Source: Mycoemilia scoparia (Eukaryota; Kickxellomycota; Kickxellomycetes; Kickxellales; Kickxellaceae). From it: 42,340 nucleotides of DNA. The notes under the pieces were generated by a model, which was not told the origin of the DNA, did not search any database, and was given only the letters and a program-made list of their open reading frames with translations. The stretch is from contig JANBPU010000142.1 of NCBI GenBank assembly GCA_027575805.1, forward strand, positions 1 to 42,340, written 5' to 3'. Below are positions 10,666 to 21,320 of the stretch, in pieces; the first letter of the stretch is position 1; the number at the start of each line of letters is the position of its first letter. The position numbers and the translations under genes were made by a program.

Positions 10666-12388
10666 ATGCCTCTGTATCACAAATTTTCCTGTTCTTTTCC
10701 GCTCTCCACCGTTTCAAGACCTCGCCCAAGAATTGTAGGTGCTCGCTGTTTATTACACATGACTTCACCAACAAGAACGCCTTCCGCATCAAGCCCAAAC
10801 CTCCCTAGTTTGGATGACGCATGGAGCCCGGACTCGTGGCGCACAAAGCCTATAAAGCAGGACGTTGTCTACACTGACCGCGAAGCTCTTGATTCTGCCA
10901 TAAACCGTATCAGGGATCTGCCACCCCTGGTTGCTCCAGAAGAGGTATGATAGAATGACTGCTATAAAGCCAAATTTTAGATCTTTTAACAAAGTTAGCC
11001 ACACTTTTCGCCTTTGTGGTGTTTGAAGCCATTATGCCGTAATAGTGTTCTCACGCTGATCCGTCATGCATATATAGGTCGACAAGCTGAGGGATCTTTT
11101 GAAGGACGTCTCTGAGGGCCGTGCCTTCCTTTTGCAGGGTGGCGACTGTGCAGAATCCTTTGACTACTGCAACTCTAGCCAAATAGAGGATAAGCTCAAA
11201 ATTCTTCTACAAATGAGCCTGGTGCTTATTTGGGGTATGCGCTTGCCAGTTGTGAGGATTGCCCGTATGGCTGGTCAATATGCTAAGCCCCGCTCGAGTT
11301 CTCACGAGGAAATTGATGGAAAGAAGGTGCTTTCCTATAGAGGCGATAACGTGAACGGCATCGACCCCAATGACCGTGACCCAGATCCACAAAGATTGCT
11401 CATGGCCTACTTCCACTCAGTGGCTACACTCAACCATATCCGCTCATTGGTCAACACTGGCTTTGCTGACCTCCACCACCCAAATTCGTGGGATCTTGGC
11501 TATGTCAAAGACGATTCCGCCCGTGACCACTATAAGGCAGTCATCAACTCCATGCTCGACTCTATAAGCTTCATGAAGACCATCGGCGCCGACCAATCTT
11601 CAGAGGTGCTCAAGACCATTGACCTATTCATTTCCCACGAAGGGCTCCTTTTGGAGTATGAGCAGGCATTGACGAGGAAGGCTCTAAACCCAGCAGCACG
11701 CGCATTGCTTGGAAAGCCAGCAACAATCTTTGATGGCGTTGAGTCTCCCCCCTTCAAGCCCAAAGATTTCGTCGGCCACCTGCGTTCCTGGTATAACCTG
11801 TCAACGCACTTTCTGTGGATTGGAGACCGCACCCGTCAAATCGATGGCGCTCATGTTGAGTATTTCCGAGGAATTCGAAACCCCATAGGCGTCAAGGTGG
11901 GGCCAAGCATGGCACCAGAAGAGCTCCCACGCCTACTGGATATTCTTGATCCCGACAACGAGCCCGGGAAGGTCACGCTTATCACTCGCTATGGCGCTTC
12001 CAAGATTGAAAAGTATCTGCCCGCTCACATCAGGGCTGTGAAGGCCACATCGCACAAGGTCGTTTGGTGCTGCGACCCATGCCATGGCAATACCACAACA
12101 TCATCTACTGGATACAAGACCAGAAGCTTTGGCGCGATTCTGGAAGAAATAGAAAAGAGCATCACTATCCACCAAAACAATGATAGCTTGCTAAATGGCA
12201 TCCATCTTGAATTGACCGGTGACCATGTTACCGAATGCACGGGTGGTTCAGAGAACCTCTGCGAAGGAGATCTTTCCAGTAACTACAGAAGCTTCTGTGA
12301 CCCACGACTAAATTATCTCCAAAGTCTTGATATTGCCTTCAAAATATCAAAGAACTACGAGAATTCGCGACAGGCTGGGAGCATGTAG
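10666..12388 (+). CDS. Class II (plant-type) DAHP synthase
   Basis: Two exons, 10666-10944 and 11078-12388, joined at GTATGA...TATATAG in phase 0, give 529 residues. The enzyme condenses phosphoenolpyruvate with erythrose 4-phosphate, the first step of the shikimate pathway to aromatic amino acids. Class II hallmarks are FLLQGGDCAESF (metal-binding Cys about 117), ARMAGQYAKPRS, YRGDNVNG, GLLLEYEQALTR, WIGDRTRQIDGAHVEYFRG, NPIGVKVGPSM, VVWCCDPCHGNT and HLELTGDHVTECTGG. The C-terminus is complete. The first 31 residues are basic and Ser/Arg-rich, resembling a targeting presequence, but a TATA box only about 20 nt upstream suggests transcription may begin near or after the first ATG. In that case translation would start at the ATG at 10759. 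Confidence 0.93.
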
Positions 12389-12786
12389 CCGATGATATGA
12401 GTGTATGTGTGTCTCTCCGCCCTTAGGAATTTTTTATTTTAAACTATCCTTAATAATGCAATATTTGTATACATTTTATTCCTATGTTGTTCATTCTTCA
12501 ATCGGCAGCTTCAAAAATACACTTTGAGCGTTCAACAATTTATCTATACACAGACAGCTGATATCACTTGCTTCAAATGTCAGAATAGCTTTCCACCATT
12601 ATATTCGCAAATTAAATTTTAACATGAAGAAAGTGTGGATTGTCAGAGTTGCCCCTGCACATTGAATGGTGCCGACTTGTGTGCATATCACATGTTTGGC
12701 ATTGAGAGAAAGTAGATGAATAAGTCACCATTCTTTTTATACCCGATATGAAAGAATAGTTATGAAAAATCCTTAAATATGACATT
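12389..12786. other. Convergent 3' intergenic region
   Basis: The DAHP synthase and acetyltransferase genes converge here. The sequence is AT-rich with AATAAT-like stretches and presumably holds both polyadenylation regions. No gene is seen. Confidence 0.5.
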
Positions 12787-13785
12787 TCAGTGCCCCGGAG
12801 ATTTGATACCATCAATGCTCCCATTTGCACTGTTGTCCGACGACTCACGGTCAAGCTCTTTAATTACTCGAGCCGGGTTTCCACCAACAACCGTGTACGC
12901 AGGAACATCCTTGACAACCACTGCACCGGCCGCAATTGTAGAGCCATCTCCCACAGTCACCCCAGGGCATATTATCGCCCCGCCACCAATCCAAACGTTA
13001 TTGCCAATCTAAAGATGTTAAAGTGCATCCAGGTAAGACATCAAAGGGGAATTGGGTAAAGCATATATGTGTGATTATTTTCGAAGGGCTAAATTAATAT
13101 TATCGATGATAACGTAGGCCTGGCCAGCATGTGAGATGAAACTACTGGCCTACTAGTAAAAATCAGTAGCCCTTCAAAAATAATCGCTCATATGTAGACA
13201 CTTATCATATTTTATCAATAGTTCAATTCGAATTATAATGTCGGTAAATGCAATAAAACGATCTCTACCTTTACTGGCTTTGCGTATTCGACATCCTGTT
13301 CTCTCAATTTTGGATCTAATGGGTGCGTTGCTGTGTAGATATGTACACTAGGGCCACACATGACATTTTCACCGATATCGACTCTAGAACAATCAAGAAT
13401 GACACAGTTGAAGTTCATGTAGAAGCCCTTTTGAATATGTATGTTGTCTCCCTAAACCAGAATACGTAACACGTTAGCCGCTGATCCCAGAAAGCATCAT
13501 CTCTGGCAATAATTTAAAGGGCTTTATTGAGCTCTATTGACTTACATAGTCACAGTAGAATGGTGGTTCAATATAAGCCAGCTCTCCGTTAGTACCAAGC
13601 AGCTCCTTGGTCATCTTGGCTCTTTCGTCCTTGCTCAGTGTATAAAACTCTCTGTTGTATTTACTAAAAAGCAAGCGAGCCCTCTGACGCATTTCCACAA
13701 GGACAGGATCGTGTGGAAAGTAATGCTCGCCATCGACCATCTTTTGAAGCTCGCTTTTATCTTTTAATATGGGCTTGGTACTCAT
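12787..13785 (-). CDS. Maltose/galactoside O-acetyltransferase family (LbH) enzyme
   Basis: Exons 13785-13546, 13451-13269 and 13008-12787 join in phase 0 to give 214 residues. The N-terminal Mac domain reads [15 protein letters not shown]. It is followed by left-handed beta-helix hexapeptide repeats ([34 protein letters not shown]) and the catalytic-histidine region YTATHPLDP. The C-terminus [21 protein letters not shown] is diagnostic. Members transfer acetyl from acetyl-CoA to a hydroxyl of a sugar, in the cytosol; the sugar is not identifiable from sequence. The second intron (13268-13009) is 260 nt, against 94 nt for the first, because it contains an inverted-repeat element (about 13062-13196). 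Confidence 0.9.
13062..13196. mobile_element. MITE-like inverted-repeat element, copy 2 (intronic)
   Basis: The left arm ATATGTGTGATTATTTTCGA and the reverse complement of the right arm ATATGAGCGATTATTTTTGA both continue AGGGCTA. That is about 24 matches over 27 bases. The 80-bp interior has no frame of note and shares a CTACTAGTAAAAAT block with copy 6. The element lies wholly within intron 2 of the acetyltransferase gene. Confidence 0.78.
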
Positions 13786-14085
13786 AGTGGCAATTATAGG
13801 TGTATCTTTAAAAATCAAGAGATGAAAGACTTTTATGTATGATGTTTACAGGTTGCATCACCATAAACCAGAAGCTGCCATTCATTGATCAGGATTGGGC
13901 CAATTCACAGTGATATGGAAGCCTGTATCAAACCACTGTTCTTGGCCAGCTTTGGAGAGCCCTATTGCTATAACTTGATTCATCTAAAACTAGATTAAAT
14001 GCATTTGGGTGTAGTGGGAAATAGTGTCTGTATTGAGATCCCTTTTTAGCTATAAAAAAATAAGTAACAGTGTGGTTCACTTGAC
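13786..14085. other. Intergenic between two minus-strand genes
   Basis: This 300-bp gap holds the acetyltransferase promoter and the GET3 3' end. No further feature is seen. Confidence 0.45.
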
Positions 14086-15876
14086 TTATTGCGGAACCTC
14101 GTAGGGCTTGACGAGCATTTTCGAAAACTCTTTGAGGCTATCGACGCCACGGACTTCGTTTGTAAGCAGTGGCAGCATTGTTATATAAAAGTCCTCCTCA
14201 TACAAGTCAAATATGTCTTTAAGATACTTTTGCTGCATCTTATTACGCACCGAGCAATGTTCGCATTTCGAGTCTAATAAAGTGTGTCGGTAGGGATTAG
14301 AATTGGATGTGTTTTGCTCGAACTTTCCATATATGTCTTTGGGATGTTTTTCATAATCACTTTTTAGAAAAAGCGCTTACCTTTTGGTGGGAATAGGAGC
14401 TGGTTAACAACTATGTTATGAGTATCAATGTTGGACTCCGTCAACTCCTGTACTAAACGCTCGGTCTCATAAAGAGACAAGAATTCTGCTATGCAAACAC
14501 AGACAAATGTTGTCTTTTCCTAAATGGATATATATATATATATAATTGTGGTTAGAAACCTAAGATTGTGCGAGCGATTATATATTTTCATGGGAAATTA
14601 GGAACTTACTGGGTCTTGGAATTGCTCGTTGACTTCGTTAACAACCGACCGCATAGTATTTAGTTTAGAAAACATGTCAGTATAATTTGCATCCATACCC
14701 ATCAGGCCAGACATCTAAAAAACATATGAATGGGTCAATCTAGTGTAAGTAACTTATGCTCAATGAGTATATATATATGGATCAGTATTTTTGAAGAGCC
14801 AAATTTTACTATTAGGCCAGTTTCGTCATGCATTTTGGCCAGCCTGCATTATCATTGATTAATGTATTGGCATGTATAGCCTGCTTTTAGCCCTTCAAAA
14901 ATAAGCTCCCATATTTGTAGTGTTTTTAGTGTGTTGTCTGCAAACTACGTGCCTGTTGCATCATTGGCCCAAATTGACCTGATAGCTGAGAAACTTTGGA
15001 AAGCGCTTTCTCCAAAACACTTGGGAACGAAAGGAATCGAAGGGTATGGCCCGTAGGTGCGGTATCAAAAACAATTGTTTCATATTCCATGGATTTTACT
15101 AGTCTAGAGGTTGTTTATCCAGTCTTGATTAGCACTAAATCACTATTCCTTTTTAACACCATATATATAGCTAATATCAAATCTTACTTCATAACTTCGG
15201 CAAAGCCCATCGCTTCGTCTACACCAGGAATAGCAAATGCCAAGTCCTGCATGATCGAATTCATAGCACCACCCTCAGCTACAATTTATAATAAGCACGT
15301 AATTAATACAATGAGACATGTGTATAATTGTCAGGCAAATTAGTTTTGTAACTACGTGGTTCATACAATTTTCAATCATTTCTTGGATACTGGCAACAGG
15401 ATCGATTTCCTATTATCACAAATAAGATGTTTCTAGAAATTGCACCAACGAAAGGATAGCAGCCTCCATCAACTGTATAAAAGCATATAAGCCCTACCAT
15501 GCAATACAAGTTACTGATTCCATTTACGGGGGTAGGATTTTTCGAGAATTTTTGACTGAAAGCGTCAGATAAGTTATGTGCGGGATCCGTTGATATAAGC
15601 AGAACGCTCTTTCGTACTGCAGCAAGCTGTATTGCGAGAGAGCAACTGTTGAATTTGGGGAGAAACAATTCGAAATAAGATAAATGTACAATTATAATAA
15701 CACAAGACCCTTTCTTGGAATTCTAGAAGTTTAACAAAAACAAACAGCAATGCCTACCTGGTCGTGGTTTTTCCGACACCACCCTTACCACCAACAAATA
15801 TCCAATGCAGCGAATCTTGCTCTAGAACGTTTTTTAGGGAGTGCTCAAGGGGCTGAAAAACTTCGCTGTCAGACAT
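14086..15876 (-). CDS. GET3: GET3/ASNA1 tail-anchored-protein targeting ATPase
   Basis: Eight exons: 15876-15758, 15645-15498, 15409-15367, 15278-15188, 15103-14953, 14714-14610, 14519-14381 and 14273-14086. They give 327 residues in continuous phase. Motifs in order are the deviant P-loop [20 protein letters not shown], switch [31 protein letters not shown], switch [16 protein letters not shown], the MSGLMG hydrophobic-groove segment, NQLLFP, the dimer zinc-binding CEHC, and [12 protein letters not shown] near the end. GET3 is a cytosolic dimer that delivers tail-anchored proteins to the ER GET1/GET2 receptor. Intron 5 (14952-14715) needs a GC donor to keep frame (CAACAG|GCACGT) and is 238 nt because it carries a MITE-like element; the other introns are 84-112 nt. 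Confidence 0.95.
14775..14914. mobile_element. MITE-like inverted-repeat element, copy 3 (intronic)
   Basis: The left arm ATATGGATCAGTATTTTTGA continues AGAGCCAAA. The reverse complement of the right arm ATATGGGAGCTTATTTTTGA continues AGGGCTAAA. The interior contains further internal palindromic blocks (GGCCAG near 14816, and GGCCAGCCTGC near 14840). It lies within GET3 intron 5. Confidence 0.75.
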
Positions 15877-17372
15877 TTTCTTTGTATAACACGAATGCTT
15901 TATTGTTCAATTTTGGAGAGATGACAAACTATAATAAGGTTGGATATAAAAAGGACAAGTTTGCTGAAAGCACGTTTAAACCCAGAAGAAACACCAACAG
16001 ACTTAGATTTGATTGGCGTGATTTAGACTGCTTGATCACAAAGCTAAACAAAGGGGGCAGCTCTAGAAATATACAATGGGTGGTAAGCACCTTTCTTGAA
16101 AAGATAGATGAAGGTAAAAATGGACATCAATTTCCTCAATTCAATCTAAAACAAAATGAATGTCTGAGATAAGTCCTTGAATAAGACATGCCCTCAACAA
16201 CTAATTCTTTAGGCTTGGTAGCATAAAATAGGTCTTTACCTGCGACCGATATGTTGTATAATAGACAAATCAAAACATGTGTTATGTGCGCCACACATTG
16301 CCAGGTATTTGAGCCAACATAATATCACTGCCTCATTGTCTTCAGAAACAATAAATAAAAGTTGGCCTGTTTTGCTAAATGCCTTGGTATTAGAGAATTG
16401 CCTTAGCATTTTACGTTACTACTGGGCGCTAGATAGGCTCCAATGCGTCCACAGTGGTTAATCGGAGATAATGATCTTGAAGTACAGCCGTTTATTTATG
16501 CTTTTGGAACAAAATTTCGATTACTAAACTTGGGAAATCGAGGACTGAGGTGAAATACCAGAGAATTTACTGTGTTTTTGTTGGATAAACAAGGGATGAT
16601 ATCACAGCCGGTCTCTCTCCAAACTGGGGTAATGCACTTCAGTGTGGTGCGACAGTCAAAGCTGTGCTTGAAGACTAATATAATATAGTGGCCACGAAGC
16701 ACAATGGCAAAAAGCCAAAATTCAAAACAGACCATTAACAAACTAAAAAGCAGAATAAATACAGCTGATTACCTATTTTCAAAGGTCCACGCCTAGTTTA
16801 ACAACCACAGCACCAGAAACTCAGGCCTTTGGCTTCTGATTCCCTAGAACAGATATTTGGATATAAATAGGATCCCGGTTGAAAATAAAAAGATGCACTG
16901 ATAGCACATTTCCACACACATCTGTATGTGTGAGACGCCTGTGTGAAGACGTTCTATTTTTACTATTCTTTGCATAGTATCTTTATAGTTGCTGCCTTGC
17001 CACATGCCTGCAATAGCCCATTTTGTTGTTCTGTCTTATTCTAGACTAGTTTTTCAGACTGGGCGCTTTTATAAACGACCCCATCTCCAGCACCATCCAA
17101 AATATTTAGTGTTTGTTTTTCTTTTCCTTTTTGTATTTTAACCTTTTAGTTCACCATATATCATTCTTCACATTGAGGCCCGGCTGTATTTTGAGCCAAC
17201 TTATTACCAGACTGTTATACAAGGCTGGCCTGCAATCCCCTACCAGTACCAAGAGCAAGAGTGAGCGAGAGAGGGAGGTAGACCACTGTCTCTAGAACCG
17301 TTCCTGGTGAACATAGCCGTGGCCGCACATATATCACAGCTCCCTTTGTTTCCTTAGACATCGACTATAAGC
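15877..17372. other. Divergent intergenic region, GET3 and Kelch gene
   Basis: These 1.5 kb lie between the 5' ends of two divergent genes. They include a possible small frame at 15921-16172 and a weaker one at 16279-16461 (60 codons ending LDRLQCVHSG). A TATA-like TATAAA at about 17070 is placed to serve the Kelch gene, which would then have a leader of roughly 270 nt that is pyrimidine-rich in parts. Nothing else is recognised. Confidence 0.45.
15921..16172 (+). CDS. Possible small hypothetical protein or exon
   Basis: An ATG-initiated frame of 83 codons begins MTNYNKVGYKKDKF and contains the plausible stretch RLRFDWRDLDCLITKLNKGG. A GTAAGC donor-like site follows IQWV at about 16083, so it could be the first exon of a spliced gene. 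I could not connect it to a downstream exon. No family is recognised; it may be chance. Confidence 0.25.
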   Translation: MTNYNKVGYKKDKFAESTFKPRRNTNRLRFDWRDLDCLITKLNKGGSSRNIQWVVSTFLEKIDEGKNGHQFPQFNLKQNECLR

Positions 17373-19481
17373 ATGATTTTATTATTGAAACGAGCCGATC
17401 ATGGTGGGCCCGGCTTCATGCCAAGGCTCATAGCTGGCTATGGATTGGCCATGTCCACAATGATTCTTATAATAGTGTTGCTATCACAACACACATTTGC
17501 TGCATCTAAAAACACCAACAGTACTTCAAACGAAAATCCACTTCAGCGGTGGTCTCATGCCGCTATCGTTGTTGGCAATGATCTGTATATCCACGGAGGC
17601 TTCCAATCAACATCTATTGTATACCCAGAGCTAGTCGAATATCTGCAGTATATCGACATTTCTAAATCATTTAGCCTAAACTCTACCATGTGGAGGAACA
17701 TGACATTTGTTTCCAGCCGTGACTCCAGACCTCCACTTTTAGCATCGCATACCGCTGTATCAGACACCTCTAACAAACGTATAGTTGTTTATGGCGGCCA
17801 GTCTAATTATGTCGAGAAGAAAACAAACATAACAAACGCGGTTTATGTGTTTAATACGTACACGCATGTTTGGACCAACCCAACCAAAGCCCCAACTCCT
17901 CCCCAGAGATTCGGCCACACAGCAGTGCGCACAAAGGACAAAAAGCATATGATCATATTCGGAGGTCGGCTGTATGATCAGAATTCCACGACCTATCCTT
18001 TTGCGAATGATACGTGGGCGATGAGTCTGTCTGTGGACTCGGACAGCTCTGTTGGGAGTGCTTTGAAAATTATAGACGACCAGAATACCAGCGGAAGCGG
18101 TCCGCTGATCTGGAATGAATTGCCAAGCGCAGATGTGAAAAACATATCTATTCGGCAGTATCACACCGCAACCTTAATAAACAGCACGCATATGGCCGTT
18201 CTTGGCGGGCGTATTTCCGATGCCATGGTCACTATGGACAGCGTCTTGCTTTATGATATTCCGGGGGGTAAATGGAGCTTTATTAAAGCCAAAGGAGATA
18301 TACCGAGCCCTCGAATGCTCCACACGGCAGTAATGCTGGACAACAACAAGCTTCTTGTCCATGGCGGAACCACATACTATTTTCAAGAATCCATGAAAGA
18401 TGTGGCCATCCTTGATACAGCTTCCTGGTCATGGGAGTCGTTGGAGGCGGATCCGATGTCCCCCAGTGTCTTTGGTCACTCGGCTACAATGATCGAGCCA
18501 TACATTCTGTATACATATGGATTTTCTGTTGGTGCTGAGAGTCCAAACCCCTCCATATCAATATTCGACACAAATAGTATGAAGTTCACCGATAGCTACG
18601 ACGCAGGAAGAACTGTCCCTGGAAAAGAAAAACAAAAAAGCAAGCCGATGGGTGGTGGAGGGATATTTGGCATAACAGTCGCATCTGTTGTGGGGCTGCT
18701 GATTGCGCTGATTTTCTCGTTTATAGGCTATACACACTACAAGAAGAAATCAGAGCTAGATGCAGATAAGGATATGGAGCACAAGCAATATAGTTTCCAA
18801 GATCCCTCGAATGAACCATATGACAACGCTGCAAACTCGTCTACTGACTCCCTGGCTTTGCTTGGAGAGCATGATACTTATTTAGAGGATGATATGAGGC
18901 TGGGCGCAGTGGGCATTGACGAAAATACCGAAAGGCAGGTGCATTGGCCACTCAATAATACAAACCTTTCTCTGCTGTCAGAAACAAGCAGCAATGGCAA
19001 CCGGCTCCATTTAGATAATGTCAATGTACCTGCGTCTTTAAGAATGAAAGCCAGCGCCAATTTCTCAACAAAACGCGCAAAGTCAAAGCACAAGAAAAAT
19101 GCCAGTTCTGATGCAGTGGCGCTGAAGGGAAATAGGCTTACAATGCCAGCACCTTCACAGGACATTATCAAGTCACTTGGTCTTGATCAGCTTGATGATG
19201 ATCCTGGTAACGACAGTATACCACTTGAAACGATAACAGAGGTGCAAGACGAAGCACCCAGACACCATTTTAGGCAAGAATCAAAATCGGTTCAGAACCA
19301 CTTAGCTCTTACTTTGTCTACATTAGACAACTCCACAGCTTACCAGCGCCCTACCCGCCACGAAAGGCAAGACACATCATCTACAAGACAAGAAATAGTA
19401 ACACCAGACAGCCTCAAAGAGCCTTCCAATAACATAGACACATACTTTCCAGTAAACACTGCTTCTGCAAGGCGGAATTAA
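17373..19481 (+). CDS. Kelch-repeat single-pass membrane protein
   Basis: This single-exon gene encodes 702 residues. A hydrophobic N-terminal segment (about residues 24-44) acts as signal peptide or anchor. Six Kelch-type motifs follow between residues about 57 and 400, for example RWSHAAIVVGNDLYIHGG, RFGHTAVRTK...IIFGG, QYHTATLIN...AVLGG, and RMLHTAVMLD...LLVHGG. Many N-x-S/T sites fit an extracytoplasmic beta-propeller. A second membrane helix, IFGITVASVVGLLIALIFSF (about 429-448), is followed by a KKK stop-transfer signal and a Ser-rich, charged tail of about 250 residues. Related architectures are widespread in early-diverging fungi. The role is unknown; a cell-surface sensor or adhesion role is only inference. 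Confidence 0.88.
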   Translation: MILLLKRADHGGPGFMPRLIAGYGLAMSTMILIIVLLSQHTFAASKNTNSTSNENPLQRWSHAAIVVGNDLYIHGGFQSTSIVYPELVEYLQYIDISKSFSLNSTMWRNMTFVSSRDSRPPLLASHTAVSDTSNKRIVVYGGQSNYVEKKTNITNAVYVFNTYTHVWTNPTKAPTPPQRFGHTAVRTKDKKHMIIFGGRLYDQNSTTYPFANDTWAMSLSVDSDSSVGSALKIIDDQNTSGSGPLIWNELPSADVKNISIRQYHTATLINSTHMAVLGGRISDAMVTMDSVLLYDIPGGKWSFIKAKGDIPSPRMLHTAVMLDNNKLLVHGGTTYYFQESMKDVAILDTASWSWESLEADPMSPSVFGHSATMIEPYILYTYGFSVGAESPNPSISIFDTNSMKFTDSYDAGRTVPGKEKQKSKPMGGGGIFGITVASVVGLLIALIFSFIGYTHYKKKSELDADKDMEHKQYSFQDPSNEPYDNAANSSTDSLALLGEHDTYLEDDMRLGAVGIDENTERQVHWPLNNTNLSLLSETSSNGNRLHLDNVNVPASLRMKASANFSTKRAKSKHKKNASSDAVALKGNRLTMPAPSQDIIKSLGLDQLDDDPGNDSIPLETITEVQDEAPRHHFRQESKSVQNHLALTLSTLDNSTAYQRPTRHERQDTSSTRQEIVTPDSLKEPSNNIDTYFPVNTASARRN

Positions 19482-20032
19482 GGGCGCAGTGGCTTGTTGG
19501 TGGCAACCGACATTGATAGCCACCGCCTACACATGCAACTATGCTATTCAATATAATATATCGTTATCGACTATTTGTTAAATCTATGAACTCTATTAAT
19601 TTTCTCACTAGTTATTTAACTTTAAATTTTGCCTTTAAAGTTTCAATCTGCCTAATGCCCAATAATAGCAATTCCTTGTATTTTAAGCAACTTTTAGAAA
19701 ACTGCCATTTCAGAGTATTGTGTCAAGTTTCACCTGTGATCGGCCCTGGAGTGGCTGTGTATGGACAGTGGTTAAAAAGGTGTGTGTGTGTGTATGAAAA
19801 ATATTTTGCAGGTTCTCTGTCATGATGGAACAGCCCTGCTATCCGATGCCTCCAGCAAATTTGGCCCATAAGCCTTATATTTCAGACTGGTATTGGAGCG
19901 ATCATTCTTGCCTACTTCCAGAGGAAATTCTGTCATTTGTTAGAAAATGGTCATCATTCAAAATTAGTCCCCCCAGCTTCTCTCATTTCCAATCCCTACG
20001 AATTTTCATGTTTTTTCAAGTATTCTGTTCAA
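19482..20032. other. Intergenic, with short GT microsatellite
   Basis: This gap separates the Kelch gene from the stress-fold gene. It contains a short (GT)n run near 19780-19792. The region 19822-20032 is open in more than one frame, including in frame with the downstream gene, but no upstream ATG supports extending that gene. Confidence 0.4.
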
Positions 20033-20989
20033 ATGGCAGGTGGTGATAATAATAATACATCAGATACTATTGAAATTACTCAAGGAGTGCCACTTATGAC
20101 GGTGGGCAGCACCCGCAGCATGGCATCCGATGCCGAGACTCTCACAGTCAGAAGAGGCCAAACTTTGACCAGCATTTATAGCCCGTCAGAGCACAGGGGG
20201 GAAGGTCGCACAGTAATGGTCGCTATTCGCCCACGTGGCGGATATGACGATGAGATATATGTTGCTCCTGAGCCAAAATCTCGTGTACGTAATAGTCAAA
20301 GTGGCACATCAAGTCCAAACTCTGCAAGCCACTTGCAGGGTGGTGGACATCTTTCGCCATGGCATCTATTTAGCCGTGGTCAGGGGTCTGGGCACTCGTC
20401 AGCGGTGCCATCTAGACAACATTCTTCCAACAACAGCGCCAGAAATAGCCTTGACGAGCCCTTAACCTCGACTTTTCCTCACTCCGAGAGGGAAAGCGAT
20501 AGCGAGGACTTCCAAAACTTCGAGCCCAAGAGAGGCTCTCCTAACCACAACCTGATCTGCTGGGCTATAAACACGTTCAAGCTGGATCCTCGTGTTGATA
20601 CGCTTCTTCTCGTCCATGTGAGGTCGTCTATTGGCTCTACTAAGAGCAAATGGCTGGACTCTGGTGTTGTTGCTGCTGTTCGACTCTATGATGCAGAGGA
20701 GAGAGTCAAGTCAATAAAATTCCTCACCCACTATGCCAAGTATGTGATCAACACTCTTAACTACCCCAAGTGCAGGGCCCTGACCTTGCTTGGTGATTGG
20801 AAAGAGGAACTCATTTTAAAGGGCGAGATGGAGAAAATTGATGCCCTCTGCATGGTTTGGAAGGAGAAGGGCGCATTTATATCCAAGATCGGCGCCAGAC
20901 TGAGCATAGGTGCCCGGGGAGTCGACCAGGTCCTATATGCAGCCAACTTCCCTGTATGCGTAGTCAAGGTGCCAAGAGTAGAGCAATAG
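20033..20989 (+). CDS. Universal stress protein (UspA-fold) with disordered N-terminus
   Basis: The frame gives 318 residues from the ATG at 20033; sequence upstream stays open but has no ATG in frame. Residues 1-170 are Ser/Gly-rich and probably disordered, with a TIYSPSEHRG-like phosphosite region. From about 180 the sequence fits a Usp alpha/beta fold: CWAINTFKLDPRVDTLLLVHV, then a helical stretch ending KYVINTLNYPKCRALTLLGDW, and finally IGARGVDQVLYAANFPVCVVKVP. The last block corresponds to the family's nucleotide-loop region, but the usual G-x2-G-x9-G-S/T motif is incomplete, so ATP binding is doubtful. It converges with TOM40. Confidence 0.75.
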   Translation: MAGGDNNNTSDTIEITQGVPLMTVGSTRSMASDAETLTVRRGQTLTSIYSPSEHRGEGRTVMVAIRPRGGYDDEIYVAPEPKSRVRNSQSGTSSPNSASHLQGGGHLSPWHLFSRGQGSGHSSAVPSRQHSSNNSARNSLDEPLTSTFPHSERESDSEDFQNFEPKRGSPNHNLICWAINTFKLDPRVDTLLLVHVRSSIGSTKSKWLDSGVVAAVRLYDAEERVKSIKFLTHYAKYVINTLNYPKCRALTLLGDWKEELILKGEMEKIDALCMVWKEKGAFISKIGARLSIGARGVDQVLYAANFPVCVVKVPRVEQ

Positions 20990-21320
20990 TTCCCTCCTCC
21001 TCCTCCAGTATTTTTAGAAAGCCCTTTCAATTTTCTTTTAGCTAATTTTAATTGCTTTGACTAAACCCACATTGCAACAATAATAACAATAATAAGGCAG
21101 TGAACATTAATATTTGAGGCTGGATGTTTGCAACCATGTCATGGAATGTGTGATGCTTGATTTCAATGGGACCGTTGACTAAGTTCTATGAAGGGTTTTG
21201 TGTTATTATAGACAAAACATTAAGACTGAAATAAAACACATCGATGGGTTTGCTTTTTCTGAATGAAGGCTAAAGTGGCTACAACACTTGGTGTTTATTT
21301 GGAGTGCCTTTGGTGCGGAT
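20990..21320. other. Convergent 3' intergenic region
   Basis: The stress-fold gene and TOM40 converge here. AATAATAA-rich sequence near 21080-21100 could serve as polyadenylation signal. No gene is seen. Confidence 0.5.

Noticed and set aside
14715..14952. GT donor at 14948 for GET3 intron 5
   Set aside because: It would shift the frame and hit a stop within about 15 codons; the GC donor keeps a perfect GET3 sequence.
16496..16741. 81-codon minus-strand frame
   Set aside because: It has no family resemblance, no supporting splice context, and Cys/Phe-rich composition typical of AT-rich noise.
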